DNA of 45,120 nt, from assembly GCA_002292375.1 (NCBI GenBank), contig DBBV01000016.1, positions 1 to 45,120 of the forward strand, read 5' to 3'. Shown here piece by piece: positions 33,349 through 41,767 of this stretch (the first letter of the stretch is position 1; each line of letters starts with the position of its first letter). The position numbers were made by a program, and so were the translations under genes. This DNA comes from Methylococcaceae bacterium UBA975. GTDB lineage: Bacteria > Pseudomonadota > Gammaproteobacteria > Methylococcales > Cycloclasticaceae. Under the pieces are notes generated by a model, which was not told where the DNA came from, did no database searches, and was given only the letters and a program-made list of their open reading frames with translations.

Positions 33349-34004
33349 TGGAAAAAATCAACCTGGAGCAATATCAGTCCTTAATCAAGGACGCACACGT
33401 TATCGAAAAAGACGGCTTTGGCATCAAGGTACTTGAAACGCAACAGGGCGACATGATTAAGCTATTTCGTCGTAAACGTCTTTTTTCGACCGCCTTATTG
33501 ACGCCGTATGCCGTCCGCTTTGATGAGAATGCGAAGCAATTAATCGCGCTTAATATTCCCAGCGTAACAGTCAAACGACTTGCTTACTGTCGTGCAGTCA
33601 AACGCTACCTTGTCATTTATAAGCGTTTAGACGGTGAGTTACTACGCGATGTTTTGAGCAATCAAGACGATGTAGCTGAAGACATTTATCGGCAATTTGG
33701 CGAATTTATTGCCGAGTTACACAGCAAAGGGGTGTATTTTCGCTCTGCCCATCTCAAAAATATATTGCAATTACCCAATGGTAAATTCGCATTAATAGAC
33801 GTGTCTGATATGAGCATCAAGGGCACGCCTCTTCGGTCTGGATTATGCGAAAGAAACTTTAGCCATATTTTTCGCTATCGGGAAGACCAGCAACTGGTCA
33901 AGCCCCACTTAGCGTCGTTTTTAACGGCTTATGCTAATAACAGCCACCTCGATACGACAGCCTTGGCCTCGATTGAACGCGCTATTCAGTTACTTCTGGC
34001 TTGA
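33348..34004 (+). CDS. Kinase-fold protein of the 'toluene tolerance' family
   Basis: A 218-residue protein related to proteins annotated as toluene tolerance protein beside LPS-core genes of pseudomonads; it belongs to the LPS-kinase/BUD32-like fold. The N-terminal K-L-F-R-R-K-R-L-F-S segment carries a conserved Lys stretch, and A-L-I-D-V-S-D resembles the metal-binding D-x-G motif. The usual catalytic-loop Asp is not seen: the loop reads Y-F-R-S-A-H-L-K-N with Ser at that place. It may therefore have altered or no kinase activity. The gene overlaps the convergent carbamoyltransferase gene by 23 bases. Confidence 0.7.
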   Translation: MEKINLEQYQSLIKDAHVIEKDGFGIKVLETQQGDMIKLFRRKRLFSTALLTPYAVRFDENAKQLIALNIPSVTVKRLAYCRAVKRYLVIYKRLDGELLRDVLSNQDDVAEDIYRQFGEFIAELHSKGVYFRSAHLKNILQLPNGKFALIDVSDMSIKGTPLRSGLCERNFSHIFRYREDQQLVKPHLASFLTAYANNSHLDTTALASIERAIQLLLA

Positions 34005-35724
34005 TCTTTTTTACTAAAATATCTTCCATGACCAAGTACTCAAGGTCTGAACCATAAAACATATTTAACGCATCGGTCGGTGAACAAACCATCGGCTCGC
34101 CACGACGGTTAAGTGACGTATTAAGCACCACCGCATTGCCGGTTAGCTTTTCCACTTCTGAAATAAGCTCATAATAACGCGGGTTGGTGTCTTGCGTGAC
34201 GACTTGCGCTCGAGCGGTACCATCTTCATGCACCACTTCCGGTATCCGCTTTTTCCAACTGTCAGCCACATCAAAGGTAAAGGTCATATACGGGCTTGGG
34301 TGATCCGTTTGTAAAATCTCTTCTGCTACTGTATCTAACATACTCGGGCAAAAAGGCCGCCAGCGCTCGCGGTATTTAATTTGCGCATTAATTCTATCGG
34401 CGACGCCACGACTGCTCGGGTTGCCCAAAATACTTCTATTGCCTAAGGCACGCGGCCCAAACTCCATACGCCCTTGAAACCAAGAAACTGGATGCCCATC
34501 TGCCAATAGTTTCGCGGTGTATTCACTGGTATTCGGCAACACGTCGTAATCGGGTTTATTCGGATGATCTAAACAAGCTTGTATACACTCTTCATTGGTA
34601 TATTTTGGCCCGAGATACGCGTGCTCCATCTTATGGATAGTTTCACCGAGTTCTTGCGCTGCATAACTGGCCGCCCCAATCGCCGTACCAGCATCACTTG
34701 CCGCCGGTTGCACAAACAGTTCATTTACATCGGGGCGGGCAATAATGCGTTGATTCAGCTTAACGTTAAGTGCCACTCCGCCGGCGTAACATAAGCGACC
34801 CGTTTCTTTTAAGGTGTCGCCTAAATAGGTATCAATCAGTCCTAGAGCAACCTTTTCAAGTAGGGCTTGAATGCTCGCGGCGTAATCTATGTAGGGATCA
34901 TCAATTTCATCACCTGAGCGCTTAGGGCCTAACCAGTCAATTAGTTTTGGGCTAAAGAAATAACCCTTGCCATTTTCTTTATAGCGCCGCAGACCTAAAC
35001 AATTAACTAATTGCGTATTAACCCGAAAATCCTTGCCATCGGTTTCAATCAGCCGTGAAAAATCAAATCGACTTGGGTCGCCGTATGGCGCCATGCCCAT
35101 CACTTTGAATTCGCCGTCTAGCATTTCAAAACCTAAAAACTCGGTTAATGCACCGTACACACCACCCAAGGAATCAGGATCGTAAAATTCTTTTATTTTA
35201 TGGATCTTTCCGTGTTCGCCGTAACCAAAAAATGTGGTGGCGTATTCACCTTTACCATCGATACCTAGAATTGCTGTTTTTTCTTTAAAACCACTCAAGT
35301 GATACGCACTACTCGCGTGAGCCAAGTGGTGCTCAACCGGCACAAACTTTACCCGTTTAGAATCAATGCCCAAGTCATCCAGCATTTTCATCACGCTCTT
35401 AAAGTTGCGTTGGTAGCGACGGTTGCCATTAAATAAAGCCATTAACGCCCTATCCGGAGCATACCAATGCCTCTTAGCGTAGTGCCAACGGGCCGGACTA
35501 GAGAGGCCTATTTCTGCATAAGGAAAGGCTACCACATCGATGTCACTGGGTTTTATGCCAGCATATTGCAAACAAAACTTAGTGGACTCATAAGGGAACT
35601 TACCTTTTGCGTGCTTATCGCGCAAAAAACGTTCTTCTTCTACTGCCGCGACTAATTTACCATCAATAAATAATGCCGCGGATGCGTCGTGGTTCACTGC
35701 ACCTGATAAGCCTAAAACCTTCAT
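33982..35724 (-). CDS. NodU/CmcH-family O-carbamoyltransferase
   Basis: Transfers a carbamoyl group from carbamoyl phosphate to a sugar hydroxyl. The 580-residue protein starts M-K-V-L-G-L-S and has N-H-D-A-S-A-A-L, E-H-H-L-A-H-A-S-S-A-Y (metal-binding His), and the C-terminal domain motif G-P-R-A-L-G-N-R-S-I. The ATG at 35724 is preferred to that at 35754 because GGATC precedes it and family members begin here. Within an LPS-core locus it probably carbamoylates core heptose, as the similarly placed gene does in P. aeruginosa. It is divergent from the LTA-synthase-like gene. Confidence 0.88.
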   Translation of the reverse strand: MKVLGLSGAVNHDASAALFIDGKLVAAVEEERFLRDKHAKGKFPYESTKFCLQYAGIKPSDIDVVAFPYAEIGLSSPARWHYAKRHWYAPDRALMALFNGNRRYQRNFKSVMKMLDDLGIDSKRVKFVPVEHHLAHASSAYHLSGFKEKTAILGIDGKGEYATTFFGYGEHGKIHKIKEFYDPDSLGGVYGALTEFLGFEMLDGEFKVMGMAPYGDPSRFDFSRLIETDGKDFRVNTQLVNCLGLRRYKENGKGYFFSPKLIDWLGPKRSGDEIDDPYIDYAASIQALLEKVALGLIDTYLGDTLKETGRLCYAGGVALNVKLNQRIIARPDVNELFVQPAASDAGTAIGAASYAAQELGETIHKMEHAYLGPKYTNEECIQACLDHPNKPDYDVLPNTSEYTAKLLADGHPVSWFQGRMEFGPRALGNRSILGNPSSRGVADRINAQIKYRERWRPFCPSMLDTVAEEILQTDHPSPYMTFTFDVADSWKKRIPEVVHEDGTARAQVVTQDTNPRYYELISEVEKLTGNAVVLNTSLNRRGEPMVCSPTDALNMFYGSDLEYLVMEDILVKKIKPEVTE

Positions 35725-35869
35725 ATTTGATCCGTCTGTTTTTTTATCTGCCATGGTATGGCTTTTATGAACAGGTATTTTACTTAATTTTCCGCGCTTT
35801 CGCAGGCTTATTAAAACGCATTACCCAATGCATTAACATGAAATGGCTTTTTTAGACACCATCCAACAC

Positions 35870-35886
35870 CTTAAGTTTCTCTTAAT
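35870..35886 (+). promoter_or_regulatory. PmrA-type box before LTA-synthase-like gene
   Basis: CTTAAG-N5-CTTAAT matches the PmrA (BasR) binding consensus YTTAAK-N5-YTTAAK at every defined base. It ends 45 bases before the start of the LTA-synthase-like gene, and a TATATA at 35895-35900 could be the -10 box, so the site would cover the -35 region as in class II activation. Other OmpR-family regulators recognise similar repeats. Confidence 0.55.
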
Positions 35887-35931
35887 GAAACGACTATATA
35901 GTTTATTTATTTATTTTAAAAAGACTATCTT

Positions 35932-37902
35932 ATGCCACAAATAAAACTCCGCCACAAACAAACCAACAGCCGATTCAGCTTGCTCGCCACGATGCTTATA
36001 ATAGCCTGCGGCTATTTTGCATTAACGCGTTTAGCGCTTTTCATTGTCTCTTTTCCTTTAGTAGACCCCACTGCCAGCGTGTTTTTTGAACTCACGGCGA
36101 TTGGTTTAATCTATGACCTTGCCTTCTTCGCTTTTGCGTCCATCCCCTTTGTCTTGTATATAAGCTTTTTGCCCAATAAGGCATGGACCAGTCGATTTAA
36201 CCGCGCCCTGGTGCATATAGTTAGCTTTTTGATTTTGTACGCCATCGGCTTTGTCGCTTTAGCCGAATGGTTTTTTTGGGACGAATTTACTGTGCGTTTT
36301 AACTTTATCGCCGTCGACTATTTGGTATACAGCAGGGAAGTTACCAATAACATCATTGAATCTTACCCGCTCGTTAGATTGTTAATAGGCCTCCTATTGC
36401 TTAGCACTCTGTTGTATATAACCTTGCTTAGGCCGCGATTAAATCACGCATTAAACGTAGTTGAGCCGTTTAACAAAAGAACCCGCCTTGCGACTATCTT
36501 ATTATTAGCACCGGTTATGTTTTTCTTTTTACTCGGTCAGTCTACTCGTTCGTTCTCGGACAATAATTATTTAAATGAATTGGCGAGCAATGGGCCTTAT
36601 CAGTTTTTTGCCGCCTTTAGAAATAACGAGTTGGATTACAACACCTTCTATTCAACCTTACCCGATGATCAAGCTTCAAACTTACTCAAACAAAACGTTT
36701 TCCGTAAAACAGACCACCTTAGATTGTCTAATAAACCCTACTCTCTTGCACGTAGCATTATAAATCCTGCGGGTGAGAAACCCTTGAATGTCGTCCTTAT
36801 TATGGTCGAAAGCCTTTCCGCCAAATATCTTGGCAAATTTGGCAATACCGAAGGCTTAACCCCCAACCTGGACCGCTTAAGCGAACAGTCTTTGTTTTTT
36901 AATCAATTTTACGCCACCGGCACACGGACAACACGGGGGTTAGAAGCGGTAACACTGTCTATCCCCCCTACCCCGGGTCGTTCCATCGTTAAGCGTCTGG
37001 GCCGTGAAACGGGTATGTGGTCGCTTGGCAATGTTCTCAAAACACAGGGATACAACACGCAGTTCATCTATGGTGGCGATGGCTACTTCGATAATATGAA
37101 TGCATTTTTTAGCGGTAATGGCTATACCGTTATTGATAAATCCAATATCCCCGACGATCAAGTTATTTTTTCCAATGCCTGGGGCGTTTCAGATGAGGAT
37201 CTATTCAATACCACGTTGAATCAGGCCGATAAGGCAAACACACAAGGTAGTCCTTTCTTTTTCCACCTAATGACAACCTCCAACCATCGCCCCTATTCGT
37301 ACCCTGCTGGACGCATTGATATTGCTTCCGGTAGCGGGCGAAATGGGGCAGTCAAATACACCGATTGGGCGATAGGAAGCTTCATTGAACAAGCAAAAAC
37401 CAAGCCTTGGTTTAACAACACGGTGTTTGTTATTGTCGCGGACCATTGCGCTGGCAGTGCAGGAAAAACCGCCTTACCCCTTGATAAATACCATATTCCC
37501 CTTTTAATTTATGCTCCTGCTCAGATCCAATCAAAAACAGTTAATACCTTATCGAGTCAAATTGATCTCGCGCCAACTATTTTGAGCATATTGAATGTGA
37601 GTTATGACTCTTTCGCTTTCGGTAACGATATCCTCTCTATGCAGAAAAGTGACGAACGGGCATTAATAGGCAACTATCAACACTTAGGTCTTTATGCAAA
37701 CCATAGGCTATCCATACTGAGCCTCAGAAAAGCCATGTCGATCGTTCAATATGGTCAAGAGCAAGGCGTTACAAACGTACGATCAATAAACGAAGCCGAC
37801 GAACAAACAAAACGTAATATCGCTTACTATCAAGGTGCCAGTTATATCTACCAAAACCGCCTGAACACCTACCCCTTGTTAGGAACACAAGATGCAAATT
37901 GA
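35932..37902 (+). CDS. LTA-synthase-like phosphotransferase (sulfatase fold)
   Basis: A 656-residue inner-membrane protein: about five transmembrane segments in the first 200 residues, then a periplasmic alkaline-phosphatase-superfamily domain. The metal Glu is in M-V-E-S-L-S-A-K, the nucleophile is probably Thr334 in G-T-R-T-T-R-G-L-E, and the metal Asp and His are in I-V-A-D-H-C-A-G. Relatives move a phosphoglycerol (from phosphatidylglycerol) or phosphoethanolamine group onto glycans or lipids and release diacylglycerol; the acceptor here is unknown. The PAP2 gene overlaps its end by 11 bases. A PmrA-type box lies upstream. Confidence 0.82.
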   Translation: MPQIKLRHKQTNSRFSLLATMLIIACGYFALTRLALFIVSFPLVDPTASVFFELTAIGLIYDLAFFAFASIPFVLYISFLPNKAWTSRFNRALVHIVSFLILYAIGFVALAEWFFWDEFTVRFNFIAVDYLVYSREVTNNIIESYPLVRLLIGLLLLSTLLYITLLRPRLNHALNVVEPFNKRTRLATILLLAPVMFFFLLGQSTRSFSDNNYLNELASNGPYQFFAAFRNNELDYNTFYSTLPDDQASNLLKQNVFRKTDHLRLSNKPYSLARSIINPAGEKPLNVVLIMVESLSAKYLGKFGNTEGLTPNLDRLSEQSLFFNQFYATGTRTTRGLEAVTLSIPPTPGRSIVKRLGRETGMWSLGNVLKTQGYNTQFIYGGDGYFDNMNAFFSGNGYTVIDKSNIPDDQVIFSNAWGVSDEDLFNTTLNQADKANTQGSPFFFHLMTTSNHRPYSYPAGRIDIASGSGRNGAVKYTDWAIGSFIEQAKTKPWFNNTVFVIVADHCAGSAGKTALPLDKYHIPLLIYAPAQIQSKTVNTLSSQIDLAPTILSILNVSYDSFAFGNDILSMQKSDERALIGNYQHLGLYANHRLSILSLRKAMSIVQYGQEQGVTNVRSINEADEQTKRNIAYYQGASYIYQNRLNTYPLLGTQDAN

Positions 37903-38617
37903 CAGCAAATTTTATCACCAACACCTAACCATCCCGTTGCTACTGTTTGTCTATGTGGCGGGGCTATTAGAGGTAACCCGTGCCGACTTAATGCTGGCTG
38001 ACTGGTTGTTCAGATTGGAAGGAGGTCAATGGTATTTTCGTGATAACTTTTGGCTTTCCGATGTCTTACATTCAGGGGGGCAAGCCTTTTTTTACCTGCT
38101 TCTGATCTTATTAATTAGCGGCTATATCGCCAGTTATATTTTTAAATCAATCCGTCACTATCGCGCGCCGTTGTTTTACCTTTCCTTGGCGGTCCCCCTC
38201 TCTGTCGCTCTGTTTACCAATGTTGGCAAACACCTAACCCATGTCGACTGCCCATGGGATTTGGTGCGTTACGGCGGCAATAAACCCTTTTTAGATTTAT
38301 TCGCAGATCACCCGGGCAATTATTCGTTTGGTCAGTGTTTTCCTGCTGGCCATTCAAGCATTGGTTATTCATTATTATCGTTATATTTCTTTTTTTTAGT
38401 GGTTAACCCTCGTTGGAAGTTTGTAGGCTTATCCATTGGCATTACCGTCGGTTTTATATTTGGCCTGGCCCAACAGCTTAGGGGGGCGCATTTTATTTCA
38501 CACGATTTATGGACCTTCTTTGCTTGCTGGTTTATTAGCTTAACGTGGTATTTAGTGTTGTTTCGCTCCACAGCAGGAACTAACCGTCTCTTTAAAAACT
38601 CTTCGTCCAACCCCTAA
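37892..38617 (+). CDS. PAP2-family membrane phosphatase
   Basis: A 241-residue polytopic protein with about five or six membrane segments and the three PAP2 motifs in variant form: K-H-L-T-H-V-D-C-P, P-A-G-H-S-S, and R-G-A-H-F-I-S-H-D. The catalytic His and the Asp that assists it are intact. Family members remove phosphate from phosphatidate, undecaprenyl diphosphate or lipid A at the periplasmic face; the substrate here cannot be told from sequence. Its start overlaps the LTA-synthase-like gene by 11 bases. About 270 non-coding bases follow before the phosphoethanolamine transferase gene. Confidence 0.82.
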   Translation: MQIDSKFYHQHLTIPLLLFVYVAGLLEVTRADLMLADWLFRLEGGQWYFRDNFWLSDVLHSGGQAFFYLLLILLISGYIASYIFKSIRHYRAPLFYLSLAVPLSVALFTNVGKHLTHVDCPWDLVRYGGNKPFLDLFADHPGNYSFGQCFPAGHSSIGYSLLSLYFFFLVVNPRWKFVGLSIGITVGFIFGLAQQLRGAHFISHDLWTFFACWFISLTWYLVLFRSTAGTNRLFKNSSSNP

Positions 38618-38820
38618 TAACTTGGGTCTTGAATCAGCTGACATCAACCAGTGCTTGATACGCCTTATTTGGCCCCTTTTGTTCAAATCGATCCACTAAG
38701 ATTCGTTAAAGCCGGCTAGAGATAAGCTTAAAACCTGCTTGTTATTTTTATTTAACGCGGTTAGTCTTCTAAGCTCACATTAACTGCTAAGGCTTGAGCT
38801 GACAGGGTAAAAACATTCTG

Positions 38821-38848
38821 TTTAATTTAAGTTTAATTTAATCTTAGT
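38821..38848 (+). promoter_or_regulatory. Triple PmrA-type hexamer before the phosphoethanolamine transferase
   Basis: TTTAAT-N5-TTTAAT fits YTTAAK-N5-YTTAAK exactly, and a third hexamer CTTAGT follows after another 5-base gap, so three units repeat every 11 bases. It ends 41 bases before the start codon. PmrA directly controls the eptA/pmrC phosphoethanolamine transferase in enteric bacteria. The repeats are AT-rich, which raises the chance of coincidence. Confidence 0.5.
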
Positions 38849-38889
38849 CATGCATCATGCTTGTTCTTTAACGTGGTAATAAAAAATCA

Positions 38890-40593
38890 ATGAATAAAAC
38901 TTTTAACTGGCGAACATTTGGCAAGCTGTATTTCTTTTTCTTTTTCTTCTCAGGGCCGTATCAACTAGCAATTTATTTAGCGGGAATGTCAAATACCACT
39001 GGCATGCGCGACGCTATCTTAATGTCTAGCGTATGGATGGTGCCTGTGTTGCTTTGGCCTAAACACACAAAGCTCTTGACCGCCCTAATTGGGGTGCTGT
39101 TATGGACGACATCCATCGTAAGCTGGAGCTACTTTTACGTATTTGGTCAAGATTTTTCACAGAGCGTATTGTTCATAATCTTTGAGTCTAATATGGCTGA
39201 AAGTAATGAGTTTATTGAGTCGTACATTAGCCCAGCCATTGTCGCCTTACTGTTCGCGTATGCCGCTATGTCGTATGCGCTTTGGCGCCGACTCGAACCG
39301 GTTTATATCCCGCATCGCGTGCATAAATATGCAACCGTTTTTATATTTAGTTTTATTTTTAGTTGGCCGTTAATAAACCCCTTAGTCGTACAAAGCGCTG
39401 ATTGGGATGTATCGATAAAAAAAATGCAGGACCGTATCGAACCGGCTGCGCCCTGGAACATTATCGCTGGCTATTTTAAGTACCAAAAAGTACTCGGTAA
39501 TATGCAACGGCAATTGGCTAACAACAGTCAAATAGCTCCACTCAAAGAATTACAAGATACCCGCGGTCAACAACCGTCTACCATGGTGATTGTTATGGGT
39601 GAGTCTACTAATGCCCAACGAATGAGCTTATACGGCTATCAACGTCCGACCAGCCCTTTACTGGACGAAATGAAAGATGAGTTATATGTGTTCGATAACG
39701 TAATTAGCCCAAGGCCCTATACCATTGAAGCCTTGCAACAAATTTTAACCTTCGGCGACCAGCAAAACCCTGACGACTATTTGACCCGTCCGACACTGAT
39801 GAATATGATGCAACAAGCCGGCTACAAGTCATTCTGGATTACCAATCAGCAAACCCAAACAAAACGCAACACCATGTTGTTGACCTTCTCACAACAAACC
39901 GATGAGCAGGTGTATTTAAATAATAACCGTGTACAAAATGCCGGACAGTTTGACGAGGAGGTGCTTGAGCCTTTTGGTCAAGCGTTGAGTGACCCTGCAG
40001 AAAAAAAATTAATTATCGTTCACCTGATCGGCACGCACCGTAAATATGAGTACCGTTACCCGGAAAGTTTTAACCACTTTACATCGCGACAAGGTGTACC
40101 TGACTGGCTTCCAGAAAAAAACCTAGACGAGTATAACGCCTATGATAATGCCGTTTTATACAATGATTACGTTGTCAGCAGCCTCGTTAAACAGTTAAAA
40201 GCAAAGGCCACGGCCAATAGTGCCCTTGTCTACTTTGCCGATCATGGCGAAGAAGTGTTTGACACCAAAGACCACTTGTTTACTGGTAGAAATGAAGGCA
40301 AGCCTACTGTGGCCATGTATAGGGTGCCTTTTATCACCTGGCTCTCGCCGACCTTACGGGCTAAAAAAGACCTTCGCCCCTACTTGAATCGCCCTTATTT
40401 AAATTCCGACTTTATCCATAGCTGGACTGATTTAGCCGACATTCGCTTCCATTCTTATGAGCCAACAAAAAGCCTGTTCAACCCCGATTTTATCGCCAGA
40501 AAAAGGCTAATCGGCAACCCGGCATCACCAAAAAAACTGGTTGATTTTGATACACTACTACCTCGCACAACGCAGCTTGTCTCGAACAACTAA
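38890..40593 (+). CDS. CptA/EptA-type phosphoethanolamine transferase
   Basis: Moves phosphoethanolamine from phosphatidylethanolamine onto lipid A or LPS core, reducing surface negative charge. Five transmembrane segments occupy the first 180 residues. The periplasmic domain has Glu238 in V-M-G-E-S-T-N, the nucleophile Thr278 in P-Y-T-I-E-A-L (close to Thr280 of EptA), and the metal pair in F-A-D-H-G-E-E. The P-Y-T-I-E-A-L form resembles CptA, which acts on core heptose, more than EptA, so a heptose acceptor is likely. The 567 residues are typical. dgkA follows 18 bases later. Confidence 0.87.
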   Translation: MNKTFNWRTFGKLYFFFFFFSGPYQLAIYLAGMSNTTGMRDAILMSSVWMVPVLLWPKHTKLLTALIGVLLWTTSIVSWSYFYVFGQDFSQSVLFIIFESNMAESNEFIESYISPAIVALLFAYAAMSYALWRRLEPVYIPHRVHKYATVFIFSFIFSWPLINPLVVQSADWDVSIKKMQDRIEPAAPWNIIAGYFKYQKVLGNMQRQLANNSQIAPLKELQDTRGQQPSTMVIVMGESTNAQRMSLYGYQRPTSPLLDEMKDELYVFDNVISPRPYTIEALQQILTFGDQQNPDDYLTRPTLMNMMQQAGYKSFWITNQQTQTKRNTMLLTFSQQTDEQVYLNNNRVQNAGQFDEEVLEPFGQALSDPAEKKLIIVHLIGTHRKYEYRYPESFNHFTSRQGVPDWLPEKNLDEYNAYDNAVLYNDYVVSSLVKQLKAKATANSALVYFADHGEEVFDTKDHLFTGRNEGKPTVAMYRVPFITWLSPTLRAKKDLRPYLNRPYLNSDFIHSWTDLADIRFHSYEPTKSLFNPDFIARKRLIGNPASPKKLVDFDTLLPRTTQLVSNN

Positions 40594-40611
40594 CTAGAGA
40601 TAGACCTAAAA

Positions 40612-40971
40612 ATGGCCGGACAAAACTTAACAGGTATCGCACGCCTTAACGCTGCGTGGCAAAACTCACTGGCTGGTTTAAAAGCTTGCTGGACACATGA
40701 GGAAGCGTTTCGCCAAGAAGTGATTATTTCTATCGTCGGTATCCCGCTGGGTTTTTACTTGGGTGAAACACCAATTGAACAGGTGTTATTAATCGGCAGT
40801 TTATTGTTGTTGATGATTATTGAGTTACTCAATTCTGCCGTCGAAGCCGCCATCGATCGCATTGGCATGGAACGTCATGAGTTATCCGGTCGGGCTAAGG
40901 ATATTGCCTCAGCAGCCGTTTTACTGGCCGCTTTATTAACGGGGTTAACCTGGTTCTTGCTATTAATTTAG
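40612..40971 (+). CDS. dgkA: Diacylglycerol kinase
   Basis: A small trimeric inner-membrane kinase that turns diacylglycerol back into phosphatidate. The 119-residue sequence has three membrane helices and the signature E-L-L-N-S-A-V-E-A-A-I-D-R-I-G, with the catalytic Glu and Asn, followed by H-E-L-S-G-R-A-K-D. It follows the phosphoethanolamine transferase gene 18 bases on and clearly forms a unit with it: the transferase makes diacylglycerol as a by-product that DgkA recycles. Its stop overlaps that of the convergent InaA-like gene by 4 bases. Confidence 0.96.
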   Translation: MAGQNLTGIARLNAAWQNSLAGLKACWTHEEAFRQEVIISIVGIPLGFYLGETPIEQVLLIGSLLLLMIIELLNSAVEAAIDRIGMERHELSGRAKDIASAAVLLAALLTGLTWFLLLI

Positions 40972-41744
40972 TGTTTAGCTCTAATTCTAGCGGCTATTCG
41001 TCGCCAGAGTTTTTTGCCTGCTGGGCTTAACTTTTTTTCCTGACGATAGCGTTTATAAAACCTCAACTGATCCTTAATACCCCAGTGTTGCGCGTGCCGC
41101 GCCAAACTGTATAAATCACGAAAAACAGCCTGTCCGTTAAAGTACGGTTGCTTAACCTTTTCAAGATCAATCAGCCGCAACTCAAGATCGCCCCCCTCTA
41201 GCTGTTTAGCAAACACGTGTTTTAAATAAAAACAATTATGTTGAACCTTATGTCGGTGCATCCTTCGTGTTATTTCGGCTAATTTTGAAATAATGACCGC
41301 CTTTTGACCCGCCGACGAGGCGAATACACCACCTGGTTTATAATCCTCTGCCGACAAAGGCATAAAGCCGTCAAGTTCCTTAGTCAGCAACACCGCCCGT
41401 CGATCACCCTCGGTTTGCCAGTGTTCAAAAAAAACCGGTTCTAAGCTAGCTATACCCGCCGTCTCAAACGTACGAATACTGTTAAATTCTTTTAGCAACG
41501 TCGGCAAACCTTTAATGGGGTGCAACAACGAGCGGTAACAATGGTTTTCTTGTCGTTTAAGAAAAACACCGACTGTGCCGCCTGCTGGCAATTTAAGGTC
41601 TAGTCTGCAAACCCCGCTCCAGCCACCCCGGGCCGCATTAGGCGGTTCAAACCAATCAGCTTTTAACGCCCATAATTTTTCAGCGCTATCTAATTGATTG
41701 AAAACCAGTACATCTCGCCATTTATCAGCTATATAATGCATCAT
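40968..41744 (-). CDS. InaA/WaaP-related kinase-fold protein
   Basis: A 258-residue protein of the LPS-kinase (Kdo/WaaP) fold. It resembles the InaA/WapQ-type proteins of pseudomonad core loci: V-F-L-K-R-Q-E-N-H near residue 60 contains the candidate ATP Lys, L-L-T-K-E-L-D follows, and L-I-D-L-E-K-V-K is the metal-site strand. The catalytic loop reads Q-H-N-C-F-Y-L-K-H, with Asn where HRD kinases have Asp, as is common in this subfamily. Activity and substrate are unknown; a core heptose or Kdo kinase role is possible. GGTGA precedes a double ATG. Confidence 0.75.
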   Translation of the reverse strand: MMHYIADKWRDVLVFNQLDSAEKLWALKADWFEPPNAARGGWSGVCRLDLKLPAGGTVGVFLKRQENHCYRSLLHPIKGLPTLLKEFNSIRTFETAGIASLEPVFFEHWQTEGDRRAVLLTKELDGFMPLSAEDYKPGGVFASSAGQKAVIISKLAEITRRMHRHKVQHNCFYLKHVFAKQLEGGDLELRLIDLEKVKQPYFNGQAVFRDLYSLARHAQHWGIKDQLRFYKRYRQEKKLSPAGKKLWRRIAARIRAKH

Positions 41745-41767
41745 TCACCGCTTAATTCACTTATCCA

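Noticed and set aside
38618..38889. Possible gene or RNA in the 272-base gap after the PAP2 gene
   Set aside because: No open frame with a ribosome-binding site and no convincing long stem are visible; only the PmrA-type repeats stand out.
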